Positions 13,907-24,800 of a DNA stretch of 64,000 bases are shown one piece after another. This stretch comes from Zeus faber. Lineage: Eukaryota; Chordata; Actinopteri; Zeiformes; Zeidae. Position 1 is the stretch's first letter. The number at the start of each line of letters is the position of its first letter. The notes beneath the pieces were generated by a model. It had not been told where the DNA came from and did no database searches. It saw nothing but the letters and a program-made list of their open reading frames with translations. Location: positions 7,979,144 to 8,043,143 of the forward strand of contig OY482864.1 of assembly GCA_960531495.1 (NCBI GenBank), read 5' to 3'. Position numbers and translations under genes: made by a program.

Positions 13907-16900
13907 ACAATTTACAGTATACCCACAGGTTTCATCAATCTGTCACTACTGGTTTCAATCTTTCCTCCAGCTCAGACTCCCATAGAAGAGTTCACCCCGA
14001 CCCCGGCGTTCCCAGCACTGCAGTACCTGGAGTCTGTCGATGAGGGGGGCGTGGCTTGGAGGGCGGGCCTTAGGATGGGGGACTTCCTCATTGAGGTGTG
14101 TTTGCCCACCAGGGGGTGCGGGGGGGGGGGGGGGGGGGCTGTCGCTTCGAATCACTCCAGAAGCCGAGGACGACGCAGGACTTAAATAAGTTATAGGGAA
14201 AGGGACCTGCCCGTTCTTTAACCCAACACTTTGAAATCATAGATCTGAAGAGGTCAGGGTGACGAAATCAGGCTTATATTAAATCTTTCCTTAGCTTCTA
14301 TTTCTGTTGTTTATATTGTATTGTTTCTCATTCGGAAGATGCTATCGATCTTTACTTTGAAAAGGCATACACAAATGATAAAGATAGACCGATCCTGTAT
14401 TCTAATATGATGGGGGTTTTTTTACATTTATAGTACAGTACTGTAATTATTACTTACATTCACATTTGCACTTGTCACTAACATAAATAAATACAGTTGA
14501 TTCTAGATAGAATTTTGTGTGTGTTTTTTAGGTAAATGGGCAGAATGTGGTCAAAGTGGGCCACAGGCAGGTGGTGAACATGATACGACAAGGGGGCAAC
14601 AGCCTCATGGTCAAGGTCGTGATGGTGGCCCGCAACCCAGAGATGGAAGACACTTCCCGGAAGAAAGGTGAAAACCAACAATCGCCCTCCTTTATGCTGT
14701 GTGTATTCAGGTTTAGGATTCAAAGTGAAGCCCGAGTGCGTGTTTATTTATTGGCTTGTTTGTTACGTAATAGCGTAATGGTAATGGCAGTGGTGGAAGA
14801 AGTACTCTGAGTTTGTACTTAAGTACAAATACAAACACAAAATGACTCCAGTAAAAGTGAAAGAACCACCCTGACATTTCTACTTCAGCAAAAGTAGAGA
14901 AGCACTTGCTCCTAAAAGTACTTAAAGTATTTAAAGTCAAAGTACTTGTCATTTCCAGAACCCTGGATATAACCGATTCTATAATACTTCATGAACATTT
15001 TTCCTAGAGATGATCATGTTCAGTGCGTATCATGGTTAAAATTAACAAAAGAAAATCAGTATAAGTGGAGTCATGGTCATTTTCAAATACATGAAAGTTT
15101 CGTTCTGTTTGTCTGGTCTCTAACTCATTTTTCATTCTGCTTACTATATATTTTTGAATTTAATATTAATATTAATATTTTAATATTTTGTTTTATTTTG
15201 TTTTGTTTATTTTCTTTATTTTATTCTATACTATTTTACTTTACTATACTTTATTTTATTTTATTTTTTTATAATTATACGGATACTTTTTTACCTGAAC
15301 TAGAAATGTAGTATAGTAAAAAGTACAGACATTTGTTTTTGAAAGGTAGTGGAGTAAAAGTTGAAAGTCTCCAAAACGGAGTATACTTCAGTCAGTACAG
15401 ATACTTGAAAAATGTACTGAAGTACAGTAACAAAGCATTCGTAGTTAGTAACTCCGCTCCACTGGGTAATGGTTATAATGGCTGTGTGTTTGGCGGTCTC
15501 CCTGTGGCAGCCCCGCAACCAACAAAGAGGCTGACTCCTCCTGCCATCGCCCTCCGCTCCAAGTCGATGACTTCCGAGCTGGAAGACATGGGTAAGTGAG
15601 GGAAACGATGGGATTGGACGGCGGTAAGGAAGAGGGGGAGAGGGGCATTACGGGTGGAGATTAGGTGGAAAACAAACAATAAAAGTGTTTGCGACCGAGA
15701 CGTCTTGATATCAGAAAAGGAAGAAAAGGCAAAAGTTTTACATCACTAAGACGCCCACGCGCCACCAATAATGAAAGCGGTGCCACTATTTAGGTGAGCT
15801 GAAAACTCCTCTTTACAAGTTGGACCACACTGTACTATCAGTGTAAGGGCTGCATTCGATGCTGTGCAAGTACAGCCAAGGTGTGATTTCATTTGAATTC
15901 GATCTGGCACAGTAACGGCAATGCGTCTCCCCCCCACCAACGATATCTGATGTCTACTGTGAAATACCAAAAAAATAACCACTTCCTCCTTTATTCCCCC
16001 CGCTCACTTCCAAACCCTCGACGTGTGTCCGCCAGTGGAGAAAGGTGGGAGAATCCCGGATTCCTGTGCTCTCATTGTCATTCCCATTCCCCATCGCCAC
16101 CCCCCCATCACAGCATTCCCACCCCCTCACGAGTCTGAGTATGTACAGTGTTTCATGGTTTCAGCTGCACGTTCACGCGGACATATATGGTTATTCTAGA
16201 GCGGAGCCTAATTTTTTTTCTCCCTGCCTTTAACTCTCTATCTTTATCTATCTCTCTCTCTCTCTCTCTCTCTCATTGTGTATGCCGTAGCAGCGTCTCC
16301 CTGGAAAAAGAAAGGTGAATATCAGTCTTTATCTTTACGCCACCCACCCCCTCACCCACCACCATCCAACCCGGAGCCTTAATTAAGAGTTGGCCCGTTT
16401 GATGCAGAGATATCTATTTTTTTTTCCTTTCCTCTCCTCTTGCTTCAGATTTTGACTCCTCCCAGGCTCCCGATAAGAAGAGGACAGTCTATCAAATGGC
16501 ACTAAGTAACTCATCCTAACTAACCTGTTGCTCTAAAATGTCTTGACTTTGGAAAGACGCAGACCCGGGCATGCATGGTGGTTGTGGTCCTTTCAAGCAA
16601 GCTCCCTTTATCTCTTTGTCTCAGATAAACTGGACGAAATCCTCGCCGCCGCCCAACAGACAATTACGCCGGACAGCCACGGCCAGAGAGGTCACGGGGG
16701 CAAGAGAGACCGAAGCAAAAGCATTGTTCCCAATGTCCCCAGCGAGGTACGGTGTGGGATCGTGGAAGTGTTGGGTGCGGGATCAGCGTTGGGTTATCGG
16801 ACTTCTGTTTGTTTTTTTGTTTTTTACACCGCCAGAATCTGGTACGTGAGGACTGCTTTGTGCAGTTTTTTTCTTTCCTCCTCTTAGAAAAGGCACTAAT

Positions 16901-19900
16901 TTATGGTAATTTATGGGATTTTTCAACTAAGGGCCCCTTTATATGAGAGAAAATGAACCAAGGACCCCCTTACATATGTCCCAGAACATAATTCAAAATT
17001 ATTTGATATTTAATATATTTCTCACACTAGGGAATGTATTCAAAATATATGTATTGCATCATTTCAAAATACAAAATATTAAAACAATGTATTCAATTCA
17101 ATTGACATCCATTCAATTAACAAGTAACATTGTAGTAACACAAAATATCCCACACAAATCAAGAGAAATCTACTATAGACAGGCACGCGCATGGTGGTGC
17201 ACATGGAAGGACTTGTATGTATATATTGCATAAAAATATATATTCCAATATTATATTTCATTTCATTTTCCGTACACTTTTATTGCACTGAATTACTTTG
17301 CCACCCATAGCTTTCTAGAACACCAGCCTCCGCTCGAGGCCCCTGCTAGGGTCGAGGTGTAACCTTTTATTGTTGTTGATGATGTTTATGGACCATCTTA
17401 AACCACAGTCTCCAGTCCTGTAATGAAACCCTCACTTGCTGAGGTGCCCCAAACATCTTTTAGTTAGAGTAGTTCATGCTGTCACTGTGAAGCTGACATT
17501 TATTTCATAGAGGTAGATTTGCCTATAAATACACCATGAACCCTGTCCTCGTAGATTGTTCACTGTGATGCCGTTTAGTGGAGTCTTGCAGTGCTATGAC
17601 ATGCATCTGTGGCATGGATTCTTTGTGGGAAATCATATACTCGTCTCAGTATAATCTTTGCTGCTCTGTGAGTCATGCAATGTGTGTTTATTACTTCCCC
17701 TTTTCTTTTCGCCAGTACCATAGCTCTCTGTTGTGGTGCACCAGCTGTATATTGTGTCATGCAACTTCAGCTGCAGTAATATTCTTTTTATTAGTCTTTG
17801 TTAGGTAAACAGTTTTCACTCTACCCCTCCCCCCCATCCTGCTCCGTTCCTCTCTTTGACTCTCCCTGTTTTTTTTCTCATTTTCATTGTATGTATCAAC
17901 ACATGAAGGTGGGTTATGAGCAGCAGTCATCGGTGGTCATGATGCAGCCGGCACCAGGCTTTAGTTTCAACCAAGCTCAGTTTCAGCCTGGACACGGCTC
18001 TCAGCATGCAGTAATGATGCGGCAGAAATCCATCGGTAATGCTTGTCCAAGTGTCTCGAAATTCTCTGACAGTTTTTGAAATGTGAGCCTGCCGTTTCGC
18101 TATTATAACTAAATGTGTGTGTTGTGGTGTGTTTGTTTGTGCCTAGGTGTGACAGAGGAAGAGAGACAATACCTGAATCCCCCAGCCATGAAACTGGCCC
18201 GCAGTCTTTCCGTCCCAGGGCCCGAGGAGATCCCCCCGCCGCCAAATACCTCCGCCCCTGAGCCACCGTTATCAGCAGGCCCCGTCCCCGGAAGAGGGCC
18301 TGCTATGCCCATACCTCTTGTGTCCCAAGCCCACTACCAGCCCCACTCTCAGCCAGGGCACGCCAACCAAGCAGCTTGGGAACAGGGCGGGCCAAGCATG
18401 GTCCCCACCCTGCGCAGACAATCTGAAGGACTGACCCAATACAGCAGGGAGCCAGAGGCACCCAGGAGAGGTGGAGGAAAAATGGGGGGGCTGAGAAGGG
18501 GCTACAGTAGCGCTACGCCACCAAGTAGTGCGACGTCCAAATCCCAACATGCTCCACAACATCTCCCACAAGCGGTGAGCCGGGAGCAGAGCGGTGGAGG
18601 TGGTGGAGGCGGTGGTGGTGGTGGGGCCGGTAGGGCAGGAGCTCGGCGGGGTGGTAGGGGGGCTTTAATGAAGCAGTCAAAGGTAGAGGATGGACTGAGG
18701 CAGCACCGGGGGAAGGGAGGGGCAGCCAAGGAGAAGAGCTCCATCCCCATCCCCACCATTATTGTCAAGGCGCCCTCCACCAGCAGCAGTGGCCGAAGCA
18801 GCCAGGGCAGCAGCATGGAGGCCGAGCCACCCCCAGACATAAATGATGCCACTACTGCACCAGAAACCACCAACAGCCCCAACACCAGTCTGCCCTCCCC
18901 CCTCACCCCGACACCACCTCAGCCCCCCATCTTGACCCCTCTCCCACCATCTTCTGCAGCCCCCGCCCCCCCCTCACAGCAGAACTTGGAGAACCTGGAG
19001 TACACCTCCCAGTTCGGTGCGGCTTTCGTCGGAGCAGCACGAAGGGACAGGGAGCGTTTCAGAGACATGAGAAGAAAGAGCGCCTCATTCTTCCTCTCCT
19101 CTGAGGATGATATCCAGGGAGAGGCGGGGGGAGTAGAAGGTGGAGGAGTGGGTGGGGTAAGGATTCAGCCTTTACAGAGCTCTCAAATGGAGGTGCCAAC
19201 ACCTCGCCTCCGGCCGTCCAAGTCTATTGATGAAGGTATGTTCTCTGGGGACAACTATGTCAACTATGCGAGCAGCATGCCCCCAGCGTTTGGACTTCCA
19301 GAATATTCCTCCCCCATCCTTGGTCAGGACGGCCAGCCCAAGTCTGCTCCCTCCAGCTACGGCTCTGGATCCCAACCCGCTACAACCTTCATCCACCCAC
19401 TCACAGGGAAGGTGCTTGACCCATCATCCCCTCTGGGTCTGGCCCTGGCTGCACGAGAGAGAGCTCTAAAAGATGACCGGAGGACGCGTCGAGAGGAGAG
19501 GCACTTTGGTCGGCAGATGTCCACCGTGGGGTCGTTCCCCACACCCGTTCAGACTCCCACCCTCTCACTGTTTGCCACCCCCACGCAGTCCGCCTACACC
19601 TCCCCCGTCTCCCTGCAGCTCACCTCTCCAACCACTACTACCTCCCCAGCCTCCATGAGTCGGCCTCAGTCACCTAGAATATTACGGCTTGGAGGAGCAG
19701 GAGGGGAGAGAGTAGACAGGGAGAGGGATGGAGGACCCAGAGAGGGTCTCAGAGTACGTTTCTCAGAGGACAGAACCAACCAATTTCAGCCCCAGTTTTA
19801 TCCCCATGGCACCAGGGACAGAGAGAAGGATAAGGAAGGGAATGATGGGAGACCTGTTCCACCAGTACAGCCTCCTGCCCCACCGACACAGCCAGCCCCT

Positions 19901-22395
19901 CGCCGACCCTCCTTCCTACAGATGGAGAGCAGTCCTAACACCAGCTACGTGCCCCAGTACACTGTCCCAACAGCTCCAGCCCTGATGCATGAATCCGGAG
20001 GTGAGATTAGACCAGTAGGGCCTGGAGGTTTGGGACTCATGGTCCTACCGCCTCCAGCCCCCTCAATAGACGTAGACGAGGAGTTTGTCTTTGCAGACCC
20101 ACTTCCCCCACCTTTACAGTTTGCCAACGGTGGCAACGACAGACTTCCCAAGTACCCCCAACAGCATCAGCCCCAGAACCAACGCCTCAATACCGTAGCC
20201 CCACCTCCCCCACCCCCACTTCCTCCCTCCAAACCAACTGTTGGAGGTGCCACACAGCCCTCCTCCCAGGGAGGGGACTCTGCCGCTTCGAGCCTCACCT
20301 CCTATGACAGCGAGGTGGCAAACCTCACACAATCTGCTCTCTCACCCTCCCTCCCTTCCCCCCAAATATTTCCCCCTTCCTCCACCGCCACAACCTCTGC
20401 GCCCTCGTTGCCCTCCACTTCACTCCACCGCCCCCAGCCCCTGTCCCACACCCACTCTTACTACAGCACACCCGGCAACCCACCTGTGAGTGGTCATACC
20501 CCAGCCGGCATGACCGTTACCCAGGACAGAGGTACTGCCGTCTTAACCACCACCATGACCTATGCCACCACCACAATGACAGCCACTGCTGCCGCTACCA
20601 CCACCACAGCCTCACCAACGACCTCTGACTACAGCATGAGCTTACCTGGCTCCAAGACCGGCGGAGGAAAAGCTGGAGACCATCATATTCACCCAGCCGC
20701 CATGCCCAAGAGTGGAGACTGGCAGGACGCAGTTGTGGACTCTGGGATTGAGGAGCTGGACAGTCACAGCAGCAGTGACCACCATTTGGAAATGCTGGGA
20801 GTGAGCAGTCTGCGGGGAGAGAGAGAAAGCTTGGGTGGGGGAGACAAGAGTGAGAGGGATGGCGAATGCCATGACCCTTACGTGACCTACTCAGGTGGAC
20901 AAACCTTTGAAGTGCACAATGCCAAACCCATAAACCCAGTATTTCCAAAGATGACTCATTACAAGGAGCCGGGGGTTAGGGCACCTCCTGTAGCGCTGCA
21001 CCGGCAAAGCAGCACCCACCCTGCCTCCATGCAGCCCCAGAGACAGATTAATCAAGAAGAGGAGGCGAGGAGGGAGGGAGCTTTAGCAGATGACAGGAAA
21101 CGCAGGCAAAGCAGGCCAAAGTTGGAGGATGGTTTTGGCTCCACATTGGCTGCCTGCTTAGAGAGACCCATGGAGGCCAGGACCGGGTGGGGGGAGCTGA
21201 TGGAGCAGGAGCGAGGTGGTGCTGGGGTACAGAGGGGTGGCATTTCTATGGACGCACGCCGTTTACATTCGCCTCTCTCAGGAGTCAAGGCCAGCATCAT
21301 CAACGAATTGAGCTCCAAGCTGCAACAGATGAGCCATGTTAAGAGCATGGACGACTGGAGCTACACCCCCAAGTCTCCCACTGTGCATAGGTCTGTGGTT
21401 TTGGTTATTTTGTTCCATAGAAACATATACAATCTCTGTTGTGTTTTATTTAAAGGGACTCTACTGTTAGTGTTAAGGTTTTGGGTTTGTTCTGTGTCTA
21501 TTCCAGGTATTCGGCAGATTTCAGTGATGCGTTCCACAGCCCGCCCACAGGCCACTTGACGTCACCCTTGCCCACGTCCTCCCCGCAGCACCATCAGATC
21601 CTCACTCCCAACCTGTCCACCACCCCCTCCATCTCGCCTTCGCCGCAGGTTCAGCGCACCTGGAGCCGCTCTCCGTCTCCCCAGATGCCCCCCTCTCCGG
21701 TTCACGCCCACCCACCCCTGTCCCCAACTTACGCCCCATACCCGACCTCGCCCAAGCACCGGTCTAAGTTCCGCAGGCAGACATTTGACTTCCAGTGCAG
21801 CTCTGGTCAAGAGATGAGGTCTGCAGCCTTGCGCCGCCGTGCCCCCAGTCCCCTTATCTACTCCACGGACCAGCCCAATCCCTCGCCCCCCAGGCCCTCC
21901 TCCCTCCCCATCCTCCCCAGCACACCGGTCTACAGCAGCCCCTTTGATTTCCCCAGCCCCCTAAATTCGCCCTGTCATCCTCTGGGAGACACCTACAACC
22001 CCTCCACGCCCCCTCTCTTCTCCCCCTCTGGTGCCCCTGCTCACAACCCCCTCCTGGTGTCCCGTTCGCTCTCCCCAACACAGTTCCTGTCTGGGGCCTC
22101 CTCTCCCATGCATCTGCCCCCGAGCCCCTCTTGCCTCAGCTATCCCCACCTCACCCCGCCTCCACCTGCTAAGCCCTTCGCAATAAAGCCGCTGCCCTAC
22201 TGGACCAAGTACGACGTGGCCGACTGGCTGGCCTACTTGAATCTTGGCGAGCACAGGGAGCGCTTTTTGGACAACGAGATAGACGGCTCTCACCTGCCGT
22301 CACTCACGAAAGACGACTTCCTGGACCTGGGGGTGACGCGCGTGGGACACCGCATGAACATCGAGAGGGCGCTGAAGAAACTCACTGACAGGTGA
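417..22395 (+). CDS. shank1: SHANK1 postsynaptic scaffold, 5'-truncated by the window
   Basis: Shank1 is a master scaffold of the excitatory postsynaptic density, linking GKAP/PSD-95 (PDZ), Homer (PPxxF) and actin regulators. Exons read here: 417-488, 582-690, 947-1098, 1830-1997, 3538-3654, 4113-4190, 4332-4398, 4621-4796, 5376-5506, 6112-6248, 6450-6563, 7093-7171, 13425-13507, 13971-14095, 14532-14667, 15511-15591, 16291-16314, 16449-16505, 16625-16746, 17909-18035, 18147-21390 and 21507-22395. They sum to 6288 nt with one frame throughout, giving 2095 residues; the N-terminal exons are off-window. Order: ankyrin repeats, SH3, PDZ, proline-rich region, SAM. SHANK1 rather than SHANK2 or SHANK3 is supported by remembered SHANK1 blocks: [20 protein letters not shown] near 18740, [10 protein letters not shown] near 19394, [11 protein letters not shown] near 18195 and [14 protein letters not shown] near 20290. 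All borders are GT-AG except a GC donor after 3654. Exon edges are by inspection. Confidence 0.95.
2011..2275 (+). repeat. (TCTA)n microsatellite with an internal duplicated block
   Basis: This is near-perfect TCTA tetranucleotide sequence, interrupted twice by the same 38-bp variant block containing TGTGTGTCTGTCCGTCCGTC (2063-2100 and 2225-2262). The two blocks start 162 bp apart, so a whole segment was duplicated inside the array. It begins only 14 bases after the donor of the shank1 exon ending at 1997. It creates long spurious open frames of YLSI repeats. Confidence 0.95.
2632..2673 (+). other. shank1: Possible 42-nt shank1 microexon
   Basis: A TAG acceptor after a CT-rich tract (2581-2631) precedes 42 open bases that end in AAG followed by a GTACCC donor. 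They encode [14 protein letters not shown] and would preserve frame between the exons ending at 1997 and starting at 3538. The upstream exon already ends like other Shanks ([10 protein letters not shown], against the remembered human DENGWQEIHQ), so this would be an insertion or alternative exon. It lies in the ankyrin domain. This is speculative. Confidence 0.3.
2926..3015 (+). repeat. (TTTA)n/(TCTA)n microsatellite
   Basis: TTTATTGA and TTTA tetranucleotides with a short internal TCTA run, in the shank1 intron 1998-3537. The rest of that intron is T-rich with no other recognisable content. Confidence 0.9.
4621..5506 (+). other. shank1: shank1 linker exons between the ankyrin and SH3 domains
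   Basis: Two exons, 4621-4796 and 5376-5506. The first starts [19 protein letters not shown], like the conserved VPFxESPKYA stretch that follows the Shank ankyrin repeats, and carries [10 protein letters not shown]. The second encodes [20 protein letters not shown], an SR-rich basic linker found in Shank1-type proteins. It ends in phase 2, and the next exon (6112) supplies the third base. The intron 4797-5375 contains GGT repeats and an A18 run (about 4889) but no gene. Confidence 0.88.
6021..6102 (+). repeat. (CT)n tract at a shank1 acceptor
   Basis: A long CT dinucleotide tract that runs almost directly into the CCCCGCAG acceptor at 6104-6111, so the polypyrimidine tract of this exon is a microsatellite. 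Length changes could alter splicing of the SH3 exon. Confidence 0.9.
6257..6449 (+). repeat. (TCTA)n and (CT)n microsatellites filling a short shank1 intron
   Basis: The 201-bp intron between 6248 and 6450 consists mostly of TCTA (about 6257-6366) and CT (about 6416-6447) repeats. The CT run forms the polypyrimidine tract and ends in CTCAG. Confidence 0.92.
6570..6662 (+). repeat. (GCAC)n(AC)n microsatellite
   Basis: ACAC, then about ten GCAC units, then a long AC run, starting six bases after the donor of the shank1 exon ending at 6563. Alternating purine-pyrimidine sequence like this can adopt Z-DNA. Confidence 0.93.
7541..7680 (+). repeat. (GATA)n followed by (CATA)n
   Basis: A compound tetranucleotide array: GATA units to about 7618, then CATA units to about 7675. 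On the reverse strand it gives spurious open frames (YLSI, YVCM). Confidence 0.95.
9486..9797 (+). repeat. Three (GT)n microsatellites
   Basis: GT arrays at about 9486-9561, 9653-9680 and 9746-9797, separated by unique sequence. A CT-rich region (9900-10200) follows. Confidence 0.93.
10298..10560 (+). repeat. (CT)n ... (GA)n inverted pair
   Basis: A CT dinucleotide run (about 10298-10349) is followed about 140 bp later by GA-rich sequence (about 10487-10560). The two arms are complementary, so a transcript or single strand could form a long imperfect hairpin. Between them is a GC-rich loop containing GCTCCGCTCTCGCGACGCTC. Confidence 0.85.
10995..11074 (+). repeat. (GT)n/(GC)n microsatellite
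   Basis: A GT run with GCGTGCGTGCC interruptions, in the large shank1 intron. Confidence 0.92.
13425..14667 (+). other. shank1: shank1 PDZ domain exons
   Basis: Exons 13425-13507, 13971-14095 and 14532-14667. They encode [15 protein letters not shown], the carboxylate-binding loop [10 protein letters not shown], then [39 protein letters not shown] and [18 protein letters not shown]. The domain is almost identical to the remembered mammalian SHANK1 PDZ, which binds the C-terminal motif of GKAP/SAPAP. The segment is extremely conserved, which anchors the gene identification. Introns hold a CA repeat (about 13867-13905) and a poly-G run (about 14120-14138). Confidence 0.95.
14788..15464 (+). 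mobile_element. Non-autonomous hAT-like element (677 bp)
   Basis: The element starts CAGTGGTGGAAGAAGTACT and ends in the inverted counterpart (AGTAACTCCGCTCCACTG). It is flanked by a perfect 8-bp duplication GGTAATGG at 14780-14787 and 15465-15472. Subterminal sequence is rich in AGTACTT/AAGTACT repeats, as in abundant teleost MITE-like elements that I recall. The interior (about 15150-15290) is AT-rich and no transposase is present. 8-bp duplications and CAGTG-type ends indicate hAT. Strand is arbitrary. It sits in a shank1 intron, ending 46 bp before the exon at 15511. Confidence 0.88.
15511..18035 (+). other. shank1: shank1 exons between the PDZ and proline-rich regions
   Basis: Six exons: 15511-15591 ([12 protein letters not shown], the conserved RSKSMT(S/A)ELE block), 16291-16314 (ASPWKKK), 16449-16505 ([11 protein letters not shown]), 16625-16746 ([13 protein letters not shown]), 17909-18035 (MMRQKSIG) and the linkage to 18147. 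All keep frame. The acceptor of the tiny exon is a tandem TAGCAG, so an extra alanine is optional. The intron 16747-17908 (1.16 kb) is AT-rich and holds no recognisable gene. Confidence 0.9.
18147..21390 (+). other. shank1: shank1 giant proline-rich exon (3244 nt)
   Basis: This single exon encodes the long disordered region typical of SHANK1. Visible features are a poly-glycine tract followed by [10 protein letters not shown] (about 18594-18665), [10 protein letters not shown] (about 19221), and [12 protein letters not shown] (about 20199-20234). A Homer-type PPxxF motif, PPLQF, lies at 20108-20122, inside the conserved [15 protein letters not shown]...PLPPPLQF stretch. Threonine/alanine-rich sequence (20550-20620), [17 protein letters not shown] (about 20741) and [13 protein letters not shown] (about 21294) follow. 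The exon ends in phase 2 and joins 21507 over a 116-bp intron. Confidence 0.95.
21507..22395 (+). other. shank1: shank1 C-terminal exon with SAM domain
   Basis: It encodes a Ser/Pro-rich segment (with [24 protein letters not shown] and [11 protein letters not shown], all SHANK1-like) and then the SAM domain at the C terminus. SAM motifs are [37 protein letters not shown] and [22 protein letters not shown] polymers organise Shank into sheets at the postsynaptic density. The frame stops at TGA 22393-22395. The same position is a strong GT donor (GACAG/GTGAGG), so an alternative tail is possible. Confidence 0.95.
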
Positions 22396-24660
22396 GGGAG
22401 GAGACCAACCCGACCGACTGAGAGAAGCCCAGAAGCGTTGGTCCCGGCCGGGGATGAGTGGCAAATGGGGCGAGGGGGTGTGGAGGGGAGGGTAATAAAT
22501 ACTCAATGGAGAAGAAACGTCAAAATGTTGCGCTCCTTTCCTGCTCGGGTCCATTCCCCTTCCCCTCCACTGATACCTGACGTCATTAGACGTCATTCCT
22601 CCACTCCCTTGTTTATCGCCCCTCACGTCCTTCTTTCTTGTAAGCCTTCCTTCCCCTTCCCCATTGTTCCTTTCTCACCTGTTTATTATTCTTTTACTGA
22701 CCCTCCCTCTCTCTCCAGGCGGCTCTCCTCCCCCTTGCATGTCTCTCCTTCTCCCCGAGACACAGAGTGAGCGAGCGAAAAAAAAGCGCGAGGTGACTCG
22801 AGCCTGAGAGAAAAGGACAGATCGGCCGATGGACAATAACAAGAGGGAAGAACCGACACGTCGACCGACAGGTTGAGTGGGGACCTCGGACGGGAACAGG
22901 TGTCGTCGCGCCGAACACGGATCCACCCCATGCGACGGACTCTTTTATGAAGCGACGTTTGCCGCGATGGAGCCAAGACAACGGTTGCACGAAAAGACTT
23001 TCCTCCTCTACCGATGGACAGGCATTTAATTAATACGTACTGAATCGTGCTCTAGCGGATATACAGTAAACACATACACAACCACACACACACACACACA
23101 CACCCCCACACACACACACACACACACACATTCTGAGTGGTAGAATCTTGGGCCATCTGTTGTTTGGCTAGACTGAAAAAAGAAATTTTTTAGGTATTTA
23201 GAGATATTGCCTTTCAGAATTTATTGGCGTGGTTAAGGGGAGTCGTGGCCACGTTCTAACTTCAGCACTGTAGCTTTAAGATCCCAGAATCTACGATTCT
23301 ATGAAATTCAACAGCGCAGAGGGTGGCGCTGAACACGACAAACAAAGAACAAAGAATCAGTGCGATTTGTAAACCTCAAAAAGATGAAAAGATGAAAAGG
23401 AATAGATAACAATAGTACTCTCTTTTTTTGATACAGAATACATTTATTTACCATTATTCCCCAAAAAAATTCCCCCAATATACTTTGGTTTGTGTGTATT
23501 TTTGTTAGCGCTGAATATATTCTGCGTGTAAAAAAAAAAAAAAGGAAAAAAAGGAAAAAAAAGGGATCCTCTCGAATTAGAGCTCTTTTGTTTTGTATTT
23601 ATTGCTGATTGCAATCATTCTTTTCCAACCAGTCAGGGTGTTTCTAATCGTTGAATACAAGTTGTGCAGAATAAGGATTATACAAACGTTGAAAAAAAAA
23701 CAAAAAACATCGTGAAATTATTGTTTTTAACCGGAAAAACGCTGACGTAACAGCAGCGGCTCTTTCTCGCACACAGTCGCATCGATAAGGGCTTTACACT
23801 GCTTTTACGTCACTTGTGAGCGTGTATGTGTGTGTGTATGTATGTGTGTGTGTGTATGTGTGTGTGTGTGTGTGTGTGCGTGCGTGTGTGTGTGTGTGTG
23901 GCGAGTGTGTGTGTGTGTGTCAGCGTCAGCCTGCCTTGTCAACCAAGTCCATTCCCCCAGCCCTCGCCCATAACTTTCCAATGCCTTTGCCGACGTATAG
24001 ATTTATAATGGTGAGAATACAATATGTTTTTTTGTTTGTTTTGTTTGTTTTTTTCCATTACTTGACAATCCATGACCCCCCTCCCCACGAAGGCAATTTG
24101 AACGTACCCCGGGACCTTGGCTTCTGTCACGCAGGCCAGTTGTTCCCCAGAAAGAAGAAAAAGACATTGTTTTTGGGTTCGTAAACACAAAGATGATTCT
24201 GAGCTTAAACAAAAAAAACAAGAAAATAACATTGAATAATTTAACCATGATTCAACAATGTTAATTATTAAGTATGATAACATTTTTTTAAGAATCTCCG
24301 TCTTCCATAAAGCGTGGAGAATTCTTTTGAAGCCCTTTTAGACTTTTTTTTTGGTTGCTTTTTAGGGGGGGGGGTTCATTTGACTATTTTCCTGTAAATG
24401 CTTCTTATACTTCGCGCCAGCGGAGCTTGCACACATTCATGCTTTTTTCCTCTGTGAGTACAAACACATGAGTCTGTCTTCCTCGCGCTGAGGAGCCACG
24501 CCACTGTCTTATCACGGAGGCTGTTCGGAGGAGCCACAAACGGGAAGGGATTGATCGGTAGTGTATCACATTCTTTGATTTTAAAAAAGAGGAATATTTT
24601 AGAAATAGTAAACACAATGAATATGACTATAAAGTATGAGCATAAGTTTGCAGAGATAAG

Positions 24661-24695
<35 letters not shown>

Positions 24696-24800
24696 AATAT
24701 ATGAATATGAAGTTTTGTTTTCGATAAAAATGCAGTATATACTGATAAACAATATAATAGAGCTATAACTAAGGTGTTGAAATAAAAACTGAGTAAACCA
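22396..24800 (+). other. shank1: Probable shank1 3' UTR
   Basis: No coding signal remains after the SAM exon apart from the possible alternative tail exon 22719-22770. The region has CA (about 23083-23130) and GT (about 23818-23920) repeats, A- and T-runs and a TA repeat (24664-24693). An AATAAA at 24781-24786 is one possible polyadenylation signal. The true end cannot be fixed from sequence alone. Confidence 0.5.

Noticed and set aside
16747..17908. Possible extra shank1 exon
   Set aside because: The flanking exons already join in frame; no conserved Shank segment is missing here.
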